This document shows, piece by piece, positions 27,775 to 37,043 of a DNA stretch of 64,000 bases (its first letter is position 1; every line of letters begins with the position of its first letter). Source of the stretch: Bacteroidales bacterium (GTDB lineage Bacteria > Bacteroidota > Bacteroidia > Bacteroidales > FEN-979); NCBI GenBank assembly GCA_030681475.1, contig JAUXWT010000037.1:1-64000 (forward strand), given 5' to 3'. Below the pieces are notes generated by a model, which was not told where the DNA came from, did not search any database, and saw only the letters and a list, made by a program, of their open reading frames with translations. The translations under genes and the position numbers were made by a program.

Positions 27775-27856
27775 ACAGCAGGGTGTTTTTTTTCTTATTA
27801 TTGCAACAACAAAGATTGCTACTTGTCAACATAATATCTAATTAATGCACTAACCC

Positions 27857-28282
27857 ATGGAACAAGAACACGAACGACCTGTTACTTTCTTTAGGTTTGA
27901 AGATCTCAGGATATACCATAAAGCTCTTGAATATGTCGATTGGGTTTATTCAGTGGCAAAAAATACCAATGATGATCCATATTTAAAATCATTTTTTGAC
28001 CGTTTTCTCGCTTCTGCTTATGGAATATCATTGAATATTGCAGAAGGCTCCTCACGTAATAAAAGCCAATTTGTATATTATCTTAAAATGGCAAAGAGTT
28101 CTGTCAGAGAATGTGTCGTTTTATCAACGATAGCGCAAAATCAAGGCTTTATAACCGATGGCGCTTACGATGATTCCAAGAATCGCCTGATGGAAATGAC
28201 AAAAATGATCGGAGCCCTGATAGGTTCACTGCAACGCAGCGTTAAACCGGAGGAACTTGATGATGATGATGTTCCTGATTAA
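27857..28282 (+). CDS. Four-helix bundle protein (23S rRNA intervening-sequence type)
   Basis: This 141-residue helical protein has FEDLRIYHKALEYVDWVY, GISLNIAEGSSRNKSQFVYYLKMAKSSVRE and a late helix, the marks of the S23/four-helix bundle family. Members are often encoded in intervening sequences of 23S rRNA genes, but many, like this one, stand free among ordinary genes. The biological role is not known. It lies between serA and the DUF1015 gene on the same strand, with gaps of 82 and 68 bases. Confidence 0.85.
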   Translation: MEQEHERPVTFFRFEDLRIYHKALEYVDWVYSVAKNTNDDPYLKSFFDRFLASAYGISLNIAEGSSRNKSQFVYYLKMAKSSVRECVVLSTIAQNQGFITDGAYDDSKNRLMEMTKMIGALIGSLQRSVKPEELDDDDVPD

Positions 28283-28350
28283 CTGCCTCCGCTACTCGTC
28301 CAACTTCGTTTTTAACTCGTAAGACAATAACTCAATTTCAATCCACCCGT

Positions 28351-29598
28351 ATGGCAATACTTAAACCTTTTAAAGGGCTGAGACCTCCTGCAATGATCGC
28401 TCAGAAGCTGGCTTCGAGACCCTATGATGTTCTGAACTCCGCCGAGGCCAGAAAAGAGGCAGATGGAAACCAATATTCACTTCTCCATATCATTAAACCC
28501 GAAATTGATCTGCCGGTTTCGACAGATATTCATTCACAACCGGTTTACGATAAAGCAAATGAAAACTTTGAAATCTTTATAAAAAATGGCTGGCTTATCC
28601 CTGATGACCAGGATTATCTGTACATCTATGCACAAACGATGTATGGGAAAACCCAATATGGTATTGTGGGTTGTGCCGGTGTGAGCGACTATCTGAATGG
28701 CATCATCAAAAAGCATGAGCTCACTCGTAAGGACAAAGAAGAAGACCGGATGAAACATGTCCGCATTACCAATGCCAATATGGAACCTGTTTTTTTTACC
28801 TATCCTGCAGTAACTGAAATAGATGAGATTGTTGCCATTTTTGTAAAGGATAATCCCCCCGAATATGATTTTAAGGCTGACGATGGCGTCGGGCACCATT
28901 TCTGGGTCATCAAGGATCGGGAAATTAACAAAAAGATCGTCGGATTATTCGAAAAAGTCCCGTACACCTATGTTGCCGACGGGCATCACCGTACCGCCGC
29001 CGCCGCGCTGGTTGGTAATGAGCGGAAACTTAACAATCCACAACATTCCGGTTTCGAAGAGTATAATTTTTTTCTTGCTGTTCATTTCCCCGACAACCAG
29101 CTTTCGATCATTGATTATAACAGAGTGGTTAAGGATCTGAATGGTTTGTCGAAGGAAACATTCCTTAAAAGGCTAGACGTTGTCTTTACGATCGAAGAGA
29201 AGGGAAGCGGGATATACAAGCCTGTTTCGCTTCATAATTTTGGCTTGTACCTGGAAGGCACATGGTACTCGCTGACTGCAAGAGAAGGGACATTCAATGA
29301 TTCCGATCCCATTGGGGTACTTGATGTTACGATCCTGTCGCAGCTTGTTTTAGCAGATATCCTGGGAATAACAGATCTAAGAACTTCTGACCGCATTGAT
29401 TTTGTTGGCGGGATCCGTGGATTAGGTGAGTTAAAGAAGCGGGTTGACAGTGGAGAGATGAAAGCTGCATTTGCACTATACCCTGTTTCGATGAAGCAAT
29501 TGATCGATATTGCCGATTCAGGTAACATCATGCCTCCGAAAACAACCTGGTTTGAGCCTAAACTACGGTCAGGCCTTGTCGTTCACATGCTTGATTAG
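28351..29598 (+). CDS. DUF1015 family protein
   Basis: The 415 residues contain the family phrases LKPFKGLRPP, RPYDVLNSAEAR, VGCAGVSDYLNGIIKKHELTR and YVADGHHRTAAAA. The DGHHR segment near residue 215 resembles the active-site histidines of ParB/SerK-type serine kinases, so phosphorylation of free serine is possible. Placement behind serC and serA fits a serine-related job, which is inference. The convergent sulfatase-fold gene ends 3 bases away. Confidence 0.85.
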   Translation: MAILKPFKGLRPPAMIAQKLASRPYDVLNSAEARKEADGNQYSLLHIIKPEIDLPVSTDIHSQPVYDKANENFEIFIKNGWLIPDDQDYLYIYAQTMYGKTQYGIVGCAGVSDYLNGIIKKHELTRKDKEEDRMKHVRITNANMEPVFFTYPAVTEIDEIVAIFVKDNPPEYDFKADDGVGHHFWVIKDREINKKIVGLFEKVPYTYVADGHHRTAAAALVGNERKLNNPQHSGFEEYNFFLAVHFPDNQLSIIDYNRVVKDLNGLSKETFLKRLDVVFTIEEKGSGIYKPVSLHNFGLYLEGTWYSLTAREGTFNDSDPIGVLDVTILSQLVLADILGITDLRTSDRIDFVGGIRGLGELKKRVDSGEMKAAFALYPVSMKQLIDIADSGNIMPPKTTWFEPKLRSGLVVHMLD

Positions 29599-29601
29599 TG
29601 G

Positions 29602-31458
29602 TCAGTTATCCATGTATTCTCCGAAAACAGTCTGAAGATAAGCCTTCCCCTCCTGCTTTATTGAATCGGCCAGGTTAGGGTCTGTCCACCAATAGTAAAA
29701 ATCGGGGCCTTTATCGTAGGTAAAATATCCGTAAGGCCTGATCCATCCGACACCATCTTCGGTGGTATAATAAGCAAATTCCGGTGATGACGTGTTAAGT
29801 AGATCTTTGCTGTAATGAAAATCGTTGGCCGGCAATTTCATCTGACCCAGCAAAGTGGCAGCAATATCGTGCTGATTTCCAAGCTTATGACAAACAGTTC
29901 CCTGAAACGTGTCTTTTATCACCTTTCCATAGAATAGCATCGGTATTTTATGATATTCCTTCGAAGCCGGGTGCCAGTTCCTGTATGAATTATGGCTGTG
30001 ATCGGCAACAATGATAAAAAGGGTATTATCAAACCAGGGATTTAATTCAGCCTTTTGAATGAATTCACCGAGACAGTGATCGGTGTACAAGGCGGCGTTT
30101 ATATATTCGCGCTCATTTTCTCCCCATTGTAAAGGTTTGCTATAAGGCTGATCCCATGGCGAGTGTGTGCTCAGTGTAAACAGGGTCGCAAAAAATGGTT
30201 GTTTCATATTTCCAATGTCCCTTTCCATATAGCCGAGGGTAAATTCATCATGAATACCCAGTTTCCCCTGTGGAAGGTTTTCGGGAAAGTCATCATCTTC
30301 CATTATCTTGTCGAACCCATTGAATATGATATAACTTTTTATATTGCCATAGATCAACTGGCCTCCAAAATAGAACGATGTACTGTACCCGTTTTTTTTC
30401 AGTACCTTAACGATACTGGGTAATTTGACAAATTTATCGGGTTGGACCGTGATCGAACTTACGGGATGGGCAGGGAATCCCCCCAAAATTGAGGCCATTC
30501 CCTGTTCTGAACGTGATCCGGAGGCATATACCTGGTCGAAAAGGATCCCTTTCTTTGCCATTTTTGAAAATTCAGGTGTAATACCTGGTTCACCTCCCAA
30601 CTCCTCAACAAGATCGGCTGACCAGCTTTCAAAGATAAGCAAGACAATATTTGGACGGTCGGTTTTAAGCATAGATTGAGCAGAATCGGCCGGTGATGTA
30701 TATATTTTTTTCATAATTCCGGTAGCAAGACCTTTATCCATGAATACGTACGGATTATGATCAAAATTCCGGAGGTTTTCGAAAATGCTGATATAGAGAT
30801 TAAAAGCGTTGTTTACTGCTGCAATATTGAGGATGTTGTGATCAGAGAAGTACGATTCACTCTGGTTGATCGGTATTTGCCTGACCCCTCCGCGCAAACC
30901 GATGAACAGCAGGCCGGGAACAAATACAATAAAAGCAATCGAGTACGAGAGTTTCCTGTCAACTCGCTCAAGATTCAGATAAAATACCTTCAGATAAGTG
31001 ACGATACCAGCGGTGATTATCAGAATAAAAATAATGATCAACAGGTAAAACGTCCCTGTTTCAGCAGAATTGAATATTTCCCCCGGGTGGCTAAGATATT
31101 TAACGACCTTGTAAGTCAGTTTTGTTTTCCATTCGGCATAGATGCCCATTTCACCGGCTGCGGTCAGGCTATAAACAATAATTACAAATCCTGCATACAC
31201 CTTGTTTATCAGGTTAAGCCACCGGGGACTCCATACAGATTGAATGGCAAGTATAAAAAACGGGATGATCATGATGTAGCAGGCAGTGGCCAGATCCAGT
31301 TTCAAAGAATGGAAGAACACACCCATGACCTCGGAAAACCTGATCTTCTCTATGATGATGATATTCAGGTAGTACAAGATGAAAATCAACCGTGCAGCGT
31401 TAAAAAACAATATCCAGAACAGCAGTTGTTGTAAAAAGGAAAGGATTATTTTTCTCAT
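29602..31458 (-). CDS. LTA synthase-family sulfatase-fold membrane protein
   Basis: The 618-residue protein has five N-terminal membrane segments (about 10-210), then a periplasmic sulfatase/alkaline phosphatase-fold domain beginning RPNIVLLIFESWSADLVEEL. Metal ligands appear as FES, the WDQPYSKP region and VADHSHNSY. The nucleophile position, threonine in LtaS-type enzymes, appears to be serine here (SGSRSEQG). In Gram-negatives such proteins move phosphoglycerol or phosphoethanolamine onto glycans or lipids; the substrate is unknown. Its promoter (31472-31479) lies 13 bases upstream and diverges from yggS. Confidence 0.88.
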   Translation of the reverse strand: MRKIILSFLQQLLFWILFFNAARLIFILYYLNIIIIEKIRFSEVMGVFFHSLKLDLATACYIMIIPFFILAIQSVWSPRWLNLINKVYAGFVIIVYSLTAAGEMGIYAEWKTKLTYKVVKYLSHPGEIFNSAETGTFYLLIIIFILIITAGIVTYLKVFYLNLERVDRKLSYSIAFIVFVPGLLFIGLRGGVRQIPINQSESYFSDHNILNIAAVNNAFNLYISIFENLRNFDHNPYVFMDKGLATGIMKKIYTSPADSAQSMLKTDRPNIVLLIFESWSADLVEELGGEPGITPEFSKMAKKGILFDQVYASGSRSEQGMASILGGFPAHPVSSITVQPDKFVKLPSIVKVLKKNGYSTSFYFGGQLIYGNIKSYIIFNGFDKIMEDDDFPENLPQGKLGIHDEFTLGYMERDIGNMKQPFFATLFTLSTHSPWDQPYSKPLQWGENEREYINAALYTDHCLGEFIQKAELNPWFDNTLFIIVADHSHNSYRNWHPASKEYHKIPMLFYGKVIKDTFQGTVCHKLGNQHDIAATLLGQMKLPANDFHYSKDLLNTSSPEFAYYTTEDGVGWIRPYGYFTYDKGPDFYYWWTDPNLADSIKQEGKAYLQTVFGEYMDN

Positions 31459-31471
31459 AGGAAATAAAATG

Positions 31472-31479
31472 CAAAGGTA
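31472..31479 (-). promoter_or_regulatory. -7 element for the LTA synthase-like gene
   Basis: TACCTTTG on the minus strand, 13 bases before the ATG at 31458. Confidence 0.5.
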
Positions 31480-31506
31480 CGCCTAAGACCAATCCGCTCA
31501 ATTGTG

Positions 31507-31514
31507 TATTTTTG
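31507..31514 (+). promoter_or_regulatory. -7 element for yggS
   Basis: TATTTTTG overlaps the GTG at 31504 that opens the longest frame, so that GTG cannot be the start. The TTG at 31537 is the next sensible one. Confidence 0.5.
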
Positions 31515-31536
31515 TCTTACCTTAAACCCGATCAGT

Positions 31537-32205
31537 TTGAATGTCGCTGACAATTTATTGTTTCTGAAAAGATCCCTTCCCGGAGATGTAAAGCTGGTAG
31601 CCGTTTCGAAAATGCAGCCTGCTTCTGTGTTGAAAGATGCCTATCTTGCAGGCCAGCGCATATTTGGGGAGAACAAGGTCCAGGAACTGGTTTGCAAACA
31701 ACCACAACTTCCGTTGGATATTCAATGGCATTTTATCGGACATCTCCAGACAAATAAAGTCAAATACATTGGTTCATTCATAAGTCTAATCCATAGTATT
31801 GACAGTCTGAACCTGCTTAAAGAGGTAAACAAGCAGGCATCTCGACATGACCGAGTAATTGAATGCCTGCTTCAATTTCACATTGCAATGGAAGAAACCA
31901 AATTTGGCCTGAATTTAGAAGAGGCAAAAGAACTATTGGAATCTGATCGATATCTTGCCATGAAAAATATTAAGATCACCGGGGTCATGGGCATGAGCAG
32001 TTTTTCTGATGATCCTGATCTGGTCAGGAGGGAATTTGCTGTTTTGCGGAACTATTTCCTCACCCTCAAGTCGTTATACTTTGGTAATTGTGATACGTTC
32101 AAAGAAATTTCGATGGGGATGACCGGCGATTATACGATCGCTATTGAAGAGGGCAGTACCATGGTGCGTATAGGTACAGCTATTTTCGGAGAACGGAATC
32201 ATTAA
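31537..32205 (+). CDS. yggS: PLP homeostasis protein, YggS family
   Basis: YggS-type proteins bind pyridoxal phosphate and buffer its level. From a TTG at 31537 the protein has 222 residues and reads MNVADNLLFLKRSLPGDVKLVAVSK, which matches the family start, with the PLP lysine at K25. Other marks are IFGENKVQELVCK, WHFIGHLQTNKVKYI, FGLNLEEAKELL, GVMGMSSFS and EISMGMTGDYTIAIEEGSTMVRIG. The frame also opens at a GTG (31504), but this overlaps the -7 element. The convergent prmC ends 8 bases away. Confidence 0.92.
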   Translation: MNVADNLLFLKRSLPGDVKLVAVSKMQPASVLKDAYLAGQRIFGENKVQELVCKQPQLPLDIQWHFIGHLQTNKVKYIGSFISLIHSIDSLNLLKEVNKQASRHDRVIECLLQFHIAMEETKFGLNLEEAKELLESDRYLAMKNIKITGVMGMSSFSDDPDLVRREFAVLRNYFLTLKSLYFGNCDTFKEISMGMTGDYTIAIEEGSTMVRIGTAIFGERNH

Positions 32206-32213
32206 GTTATACG

Positions 32214-33110
32214 TTACTCCTGCGAAATATAACGGGATTTCATTACCGCTGTTAAGAACCTTTCCTTTCCATGAAAATCAGGTAATACACGGACTTCTTC
32301 GTATCCTAACGCACTGACAAATCCGGCTACCTCCTTGCCATACCGTTCGTTGATCTCAAAATAGAGGCGTGCCCGGGGTTTCAGGTGAGAAACAGCAAAA
32401 CCGGCTATGGTTTTGTAAAACATAAGCGGATCATTATCAGAGACAAACAAGGCCTTTTCCGGTTCAAATCCGGTCACATTCAGGTGCATCTGTTTTCGTT
32501 CCAGTTCCGTAACATAAGGAGGATTGCTGACGATAATGTGATAAGTTCCCAACTTTTTCCAATTGGCCTCAGACAATGCATCGCTGTGAATAAAGGCAAT
32601 TTCACAATTGTTTTGTACGGCATTTTCGCCGGCAACTTTCAGGGCGCCTTTGGAGTTGTCGATCGCCGTTACTTCCGAATGGGTAAAATACTTTTTCAGG
32701 TCAATCGCAATACATCCCGAACCTGTGCCAATATCCAGGATGGAAAGGCGCCGGTTTTGTTCACCAGAAAGATCTGCTTTGATCATTGAGCAAAGTTCCT
32801 CAGTTTCAGGTCGCGGAATCAATACATTGCCATCAACCTTCAACAATGTTCCGTTAAACCATGACTTACCGAGAATATATTGTATAGGTTTTCCGGTAAT
32901 CAATTCATCCAAAGCCCGATGTAAGGAACCGATTACCGGTTCAGGGATTTCGGTATCCGGGTATAAATGCACCATGGGTTTTGTCCATCCCAGGTACTCT
33001 TCAAAAAGCATAAAGACAAATTGCCGGATCTCATGGTCGGGGTAAATTCCGGAAAGTTTCATCCGGAAACCAGGGATCACATTTTTTACCAAATTAAGCG
33101 CCGGTTCCAC
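32214..33110 (-). CDS. prmC: Peptide chain release factor N5-glutamine methyltransferase
   Basis: PrmC methylates the glutamine of the GGQ motif in release factors RF1 and RF2. The 298 residues have the N-terminal helical domain (PIQYILGKSWFNGTLLKVDG, then VLIPRPETEEL) and the SAM-binding domain (ILDIGTGSGCIAIDLKK) with the catalytic NPPYV. It is divergent from yigZ with a 32-base gap; no clear TAnnTTTG element was found on its strand. Confidence 0.95.
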   Translation of the reverse strand: MEPALNLVKNVIPGFRMKLSGIYPDHEIRQFVFMLFEEYLGWTKPMVHLYPDTEIPEPVIGSLHRALDELITGKPIQYILGKSWFNGTLLKVDGNVLIPRPETEELCSMIKADLSGEQNRRLSILDIGTGSGCIAIDLKKYFTHSEVTAIDNSKGALKVAGENAVQNNCEIAFIHSDALSEANWKKLGTYHIIVSNPPYVTELERKQMHLNVTGFEPEKALFVSDNDPLMFYKTIAGFAVSHLKPRARLYFEINERYGKEVAGFVSALGYEEVRVLPDFHGKERFLTAVMKSRYISQE

Positions 33111-33142
33111 GCCACGAAATTAAAAATAAAAGTAACTTCGCC

Positions 33143-33769
33143 GTGATGGAGGAGATTCAAGATTCATTTTTATCAATTGCAGGGGAATCACGTGGAGTCT
33201 TCAGAGAAAAGGCGAGTAAATTCCTGTCGGTTGCAGTGCCTGTTGCTACCGAGGAAGAGGTAAAAGCCAGTCTTGAAGAACTTAAAAAATCATACCACGA
33301 TGCAAATCACCATTGTTATGCCTATCGCCTGGGGATGGAGAACCAGGCGTACCGTATCAATGACGATGGTGAACCATCCGGTTCAGCAGGAAAACCAATC
33401 TATGGACAAATTCTGTCAATGGGTCTGTCAGATATTCTTGTTGTGGTAGTAAGGTACTTTGGCGGGACAAAACTCGGAATTCCCGGTTTGATACATGCAT
33501 ACCGGACAGCAGCAAGAGAGGCGCTGGAGCAGGCGGTCATCATTGAAAAAATCATCAGGGTTGAATTTAAGGTCACTTTCGATTATCCCATGATGAACGA
33601 TGTCATGCGGATATTGAAGGAGGAAGGGGCAAAAATTGTTCAACAGGCTGCCACGGATAAGTGTGAAATTGATTTTTTTATCCGAAAAAGTCATGCAAAT
33701 CTGGTTGAAAACCGGATAATCAGGCTTAAAAACATAAGTTTACTTCAAAAACAGGCAGAAAAATATTGA
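33143..33769 (+). CDS. yigZ: YigZ/IMPACT family protein
   Basis: The 208 residues contain ESRGVFREKASKFLSVAVPV, the central AYRLGMENQAYRINDDGEPSGSAGKPIYGQI with DDGEPSGSAGKPI as the family hallmark, and VVVVRYFGGTKLGIPGLIHAY. A C-terminal ferredoxin-like DUF1949 segment follows. Relatives of the eukaryotic IMPACT protein have been tied to translation control, but the bacterial role is unsettled. It lies upstream of the probable origin region and dnaA. Confidence 0.9.
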   Translation: MMEEIQDSFLSIAGESRGVFREKASKFLSVAVPVATEEEVKASLEELKKSYHDANHHCYAYRLGMENQAYRINDDGEPSGSAGKPIYGQILSMGLSDILVVVVRYFGGTKLGIPGLIHAYRTAAREALEQAVIIEKIIRVEFKVTFDYPMMNDVMRILKEEGAKIVQQAATDKCEIDFFIRKSHANLVENRIIRLKNISLLQKQAEKY

Positions 33770-34135
33770 TTTTCAGCAATTTTCACGATTTAAAAAACTG
33801 CTCAAATGGTTGATTTTTCTAACTAATTGAAGTATAGGCATCCAGTTATTTATACCCATTATGAATAGTCAAAACAGCCCATTCATATTGTGCAATCAAT
33901 TAGCTGACATGACGCCAAATAGGACTTGTCAAATAGATAAATGCATGAACTGACCAGCATATTCCGAAAACTTTTTTTTAAATAATCAAGCATAAAATGT
34001 TTTTTTTATCCACTTTTTTTTACAAAATTTGTTAATTAAATCTTGTGGCCCGAATGAGGAGGATTTTGACTTGTGGACAATTTCCAACACCTTGATAAAT
34101 AAACTTATATAAAATAATTGAACTATTAATCTTTC
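33770..34135. other. Gene-free region before dnaA, possible oriC
   Basis: This is 366 bases with no supportable gene. It is very AT-rich, with T-runs (33971-33979, 34001-34007, 34014-34020). Two DnaA-box-like sites sit near dnaA: TTATCCACT at 34006-34014 (plus) and TTGTCCACA at 34072-34080 (minus), each one base from TTATCCACA. Between them is TTGTTAATTAAAT. No other boxes are convincing. It may be the origin or only the autoregulated dnaA promoter. Confidence 0.4.
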
Positions 34136-35587
34136 ATGGTATTTGAATTAATGGAAAAAAATGCGGTCGAAGTTTGGGAAAATTGCCTTAAAGTCATTAA
34201 AGACAATATAAATTATCAAAGCTTTAAAACCTGGTTTCTTCCGATAAGCGCTGTAAAATTGCAAGACCACGTTTTAACCATTCAGGTTCCGAGTCAGTTT
34301 TTTTATGAATGGCTTGAAGAACATTATATCGCATTACTTAAAAAAACGATCCGGAAGGAGTTGGGGAATGAAGGGCGGTTGGAATACAGTATCATTGTTG
34401 ACAATTCTGATACTGATCCCGGGCCATACACGATCAAAGTACCTACAGGAGATAAAAAAGCAACCATAAATCAGCCCGTTTCGATGCCTATAGATTTAAA
34501 CAGAGGTACATCAAAAGAAATTCCAAACCCTTTTATCATTCCGGGGTTGAAGAAGATCAAGATCAACTCTCAACTTATGGAGAGTAACTCTTTTGAGAAT
34601 TTCATCGAAGGTGATTGTAACCGTTTGGCAAGGTCGGCGGGTTTTGCCATTGCAAGCAATCCCGGAAAAACCGCATTTAACCCACTCCTTATATATAGTG
34701 TTACCGGGTTGGGGAAAACTCATCTTTCACATGCCATCGGCCTTCAGGTAAAGAACAATTTTCCTGAAAAAATTGTTTTATACGTGACAACCGATCAATT
34801 TACCAATCAATTCATCGATTCGGTCAGGAATAACAACCAAAATGATTTCATTCATTTTTACCAGATGATCGATGTGCTGATCCTGGATGATATTCACAAC
34901 CTCGCTGGCAAAGAGAAGACGCAGGATGTATTTTTTCATATCTTCAACCATCTGCATCAAAAGAGCAACCAGATCATCCTGACTTCTGATAAACCGCCTG
35001 TAGAGATGAAAGGTATTGAACCCCGGCTTCTCTCTAGGTTTAAATGGGGTTTATCTGCCGACCTTCAGGTTCCTGACCTGGAAACACGTATCGCCATCCT
35101 TCACAAGAAATTATATAATGATGGTATATTGGTACCCGATGAAGTCATTGAATATATTGCCTATAACATTAATACAAATATCAGGGAACTTGAGGGTGCA
35201 TTGATCTCCCTGCTTGCACAGTCTTCACTGAACAAAAAGACGATCACACTCGAGCTTGCCAAGCAAATGATTGACAAGTTTGTAAGAAATACTTCTCGGG
35301 AAGTTTCGATTGATTATATACAAAAGGTAGTGTGTGAGTTTTTCAATATCCCGATCGAGATGATCGCATCAAAAACCAGAAAACGGGAAATCGTACAGGC
35401 ACGGCAGCTTTCGATGTATTTTTCAAAGAAACATACCAAATCTTCTCTTGCCAGCATCGGTCTCCATTGCGGAAATAAAGACCACGCAACAGTTTTGCAT
35501 GCCTGCCGCACGGTGACAAACCTCGTTGAAACTGACAAGCAGTTCCGGCAGTTTGTCGAAGAACTGGACAAACGGATAAAACTGTAA
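34136..35587 (+). CDS. dnaA: Chromosomal replication initiator protein DnaA
   Basis: DnaA binds DnaA boxes and opens the origin. The 483 residues have domain I (VWENCLKVIKDNINYQSFKTWF), a linker, and the AAA+ domain starting at NSFENFIEGDCNRLA with Walker A GLGKTHLSHAIG and Walker B VLILDDIHNL. The C-terminal DNA-binding helix-turn-helix ends in HCGNKDHATVLHACRTV. A second ATG at 34151 (MEKNAVEVW) is an equally good start and matches relatives better. Confidence 0.96.
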   Translation: MVFELMEKNAVEVWENCLKVIKDNINYQSFKTWFLPISAVKLQDHVLTIQVPSQFFYEWLEEHYIALLKKTIRKELGNEGRLEYSIIVDNSDTDPGPYTIKVPTGDKKATINQPVSMPIDLNRGTSKEIPNPFIIPGLKKIKINSQLMESNSFENFIEGDCNRLARSAGFAIASNPGKTAFNPLLIYSVTGLGKTHLSHAIGLQVKNNFPEKIVLYVTTDQFTNQFIDSVRNNNQNDFIHFYQMIDVLILDDIHNLAGKEKTQDVFFHIFNHLHQKSNQIILTSDKPPVEMKGIEPRLLSRFKWGLSADLQVPDLETRIAILHKKLYNDGILVPDEVIEYIAYNINTNIRELEGALISLLAQSSLNKKTITLELAKQMIDKFVRNTSREVSIDYIQKVVCEFFNIPIEMIASKTRKREIVQARQLSMYFSKKHTKSSLASIGLHCGNKDHATVLHACRTVTNLVETDKQFRQFVEELDKRIKL

Positions 35588-35604
35588 CAGAACCTACAAA
35601 GGCT

Positions 35605-36081
35605 TTGATAAAAATTCTTTTCGTGTGTACCGGTAATATATGCCGGTCTCCTCTTGCAGAAGGAATCCTTCGTGAAAAATTCCGGAAAAAAAATATCACT
35701 GCGGAAGTTGATTCTTGCGGATTTGAAGCATTTCATGTCGGAGATCCTCCCGATCACCGGGCGATGAAGGTTGCCGAAAAGCGAGGGATCGACCTGTCAT
35801 CGCTCAGGGCCCGGCTTTTCAAAATTAATGATTTTGACAGGTTTGATTTTATCTATGCCATGGACTCCTCTCATTATAAAAATATTATTAAGCTTGCCAG
35901 GAATGGTGCTGACAGATTGAAAGTCGATTATATTCTGAATGTGTTGGATCCCGGGAAAAATTTTGATGTTGAGGATCCCTGGTACCACGACCTTGCTGCC
36001 TTTGAAGATGTTTACAAGCAAATCGATGCAGCTTGTGACGTGATTGTGGAGAAAATCGTTGCAGTCTCCGATCAAAAATGA
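35605..36081 (+). CDS. Low molecular weight protein-tyrosine phosphatase
   Basis: This 158-residue phosphatase starts at a TTG: MIKILFVCTGNICRSPLAEG. The P-loop is C8-x5-R14 and the general acid is in DPWYHD near residue 128. It removes phosphate from tyrosine residues, in bacteria often on exopolysaccharide kinases, or from arginine. It follows dnaA by 17 bases and overlaps the dehydratase gene by four (ATGA), so it is co-translated with it. Confidence 0.93.
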   Translation: MIKILFVCTGNICRSPLAEGILREKFRKKNITAEVDSCGFEAFHVGDPPDHRAMKVAEKRGIDLSSLRARLFKINDFDRFDFIYAMDSSHYKNIIKLARNGADRLKVDYILNVLDPGKNFDVEDPWYHDLAAFEDVYKQIDAACDVIVEKIVAVSDQK

Positions 36082-37043
36082 ATGAAAGTTCACAAATACA
36101 AGCGGGTATCATCCTTGGTGCCGCCACAAGGATTTCTCCATATATAAACAGAACGCCAGTAATTACTTCCCACACGTTAAACCGGCTTTTTGAATCACAG
36201 ATATTCTTTAAATGTGAAAATTTTCAAAAAGTCGGCGCTTTCAAAGCAAGGGGAGCTACCAATGCGGTATTATTGCTTGATCAACAGCAATTATCGAGCG
36301 GAGTTGCCACGCATTCGTCTGGCAATCATGCACAAGCGCTTTCCTGGGCAGCATCTCTTGTTAATTCAAAGGCGTACATCGTCATGCCTGAAAATTCCTC
36401 GAAAATAAAGGTGGCCGCAGTCAGGGACTATGGCGGAATCATCACCTTTTGTGAGCCTACCCTTCAGGCGAGAGAGTCAACACTTGCCTCGATTCTTGAA
36501 AAGACGGGAGCAATCGAGATTCACCCGTACAACGACGAAAGGATCATTGCAGGACAAGCCACAGCAGCATTGGAGCTGATTGAAGAGATAAAAAACCTCG
36601 ATATCATCATGGCGCCGGTTGGCGGAGGTGGATTACTTAGCGGAACATCACTCTCAGCGCATTACTTCCGTCCGGAAGCAAAAGTAATCGCGGCGGAACC
36701 GGAACAGGCCGCCGATGCTTTCCGCTCTTTTACAAACCAGAAATTCATTCCTTCGGAAAATCCCCAAACCATCGCCGATGGACTCCGTACTTCACTGGGT
36801 TCCATTACATTTCCAATTATTCTTCGTCATGTTCACCAGATCGTTACCGTAAACGAGGAGAGTATCGTGACAGCCATGCGATTGATATGGGAACGCATGA
36901 AAATCATCGTGGAACCCTCTGCTGCTGTTCCGGTCGCCGCACTTTTAGAGAAGAAAACAAATATTAAGGGGAAACGGGTTGGCATCATCCTGTCTGGCGG
37001 CAATGTTGACCTTGATGAATTGCCCTGGAGGAAATATGAATAA
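36078..37043 (+). CDS. Threonine/serine dehydratase (serine racemase-like)
   Basis: This 321-residue fold-type II PLP enzyme has KCENFQKVGAFKARGA with the PLP lysine at K56, SSGNHAQALSWAA, and the phosphate-binding glycine loop in PVGGGGLLSGTS. It is short and has no C-terminal regulatory ACT domain, so it resembles serine racemase or catabolic threonine dehydratase more than biosynthetic IlvA. It overlaps the phosphatase gene by 4 bases and the methylase gene by 8. Confidence 0.9.
   Translation: MNESSQIQAGIILGAATRISPYINRTPVITSHTLNRLFESQIFFKCENFQKVGAFKARGATNAVLLLDQQQLSSGVATHSSGNHAQALSWAASLVNSKAYIVMPENSSKIKVAAVRDYGGIITFCEPTLQARESTLASILEKTGAIEIHPYNDERIIAGQATAALELIEEIKNLDIIMAPVGGGGLLSGTSLSAHYFRPEAKVIAAEPEQAADAFRSFTNQKFIPSENPQTIADGLRTSLGSITFPIILRHVHQIVTVNEESIVTAMRLIWERMKIIVEPSAAVPVAALLEKKTNIKGKRVGIILSGGNVDLDELPWRKYE

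Noticed and set aside
27857-28282. Evidence for a 23S rRNA intervening sequence
   Set aside because: The four-helix protein lies between protein genes; no rRNA sequence flanks it.
33770-34135. A small RNA or short gene before dnaA
   Set aside because: Only tiny frames exist (such as a 13-codon one near 34054) and no stable hairpin with a T-run was found.
36979-37035. 19-residue N-terminal extension of the RsmI-like methylase
   Set aside because: It is the shadow of the dehydratase frame; the methylase family begins at MNKGILYLLP.
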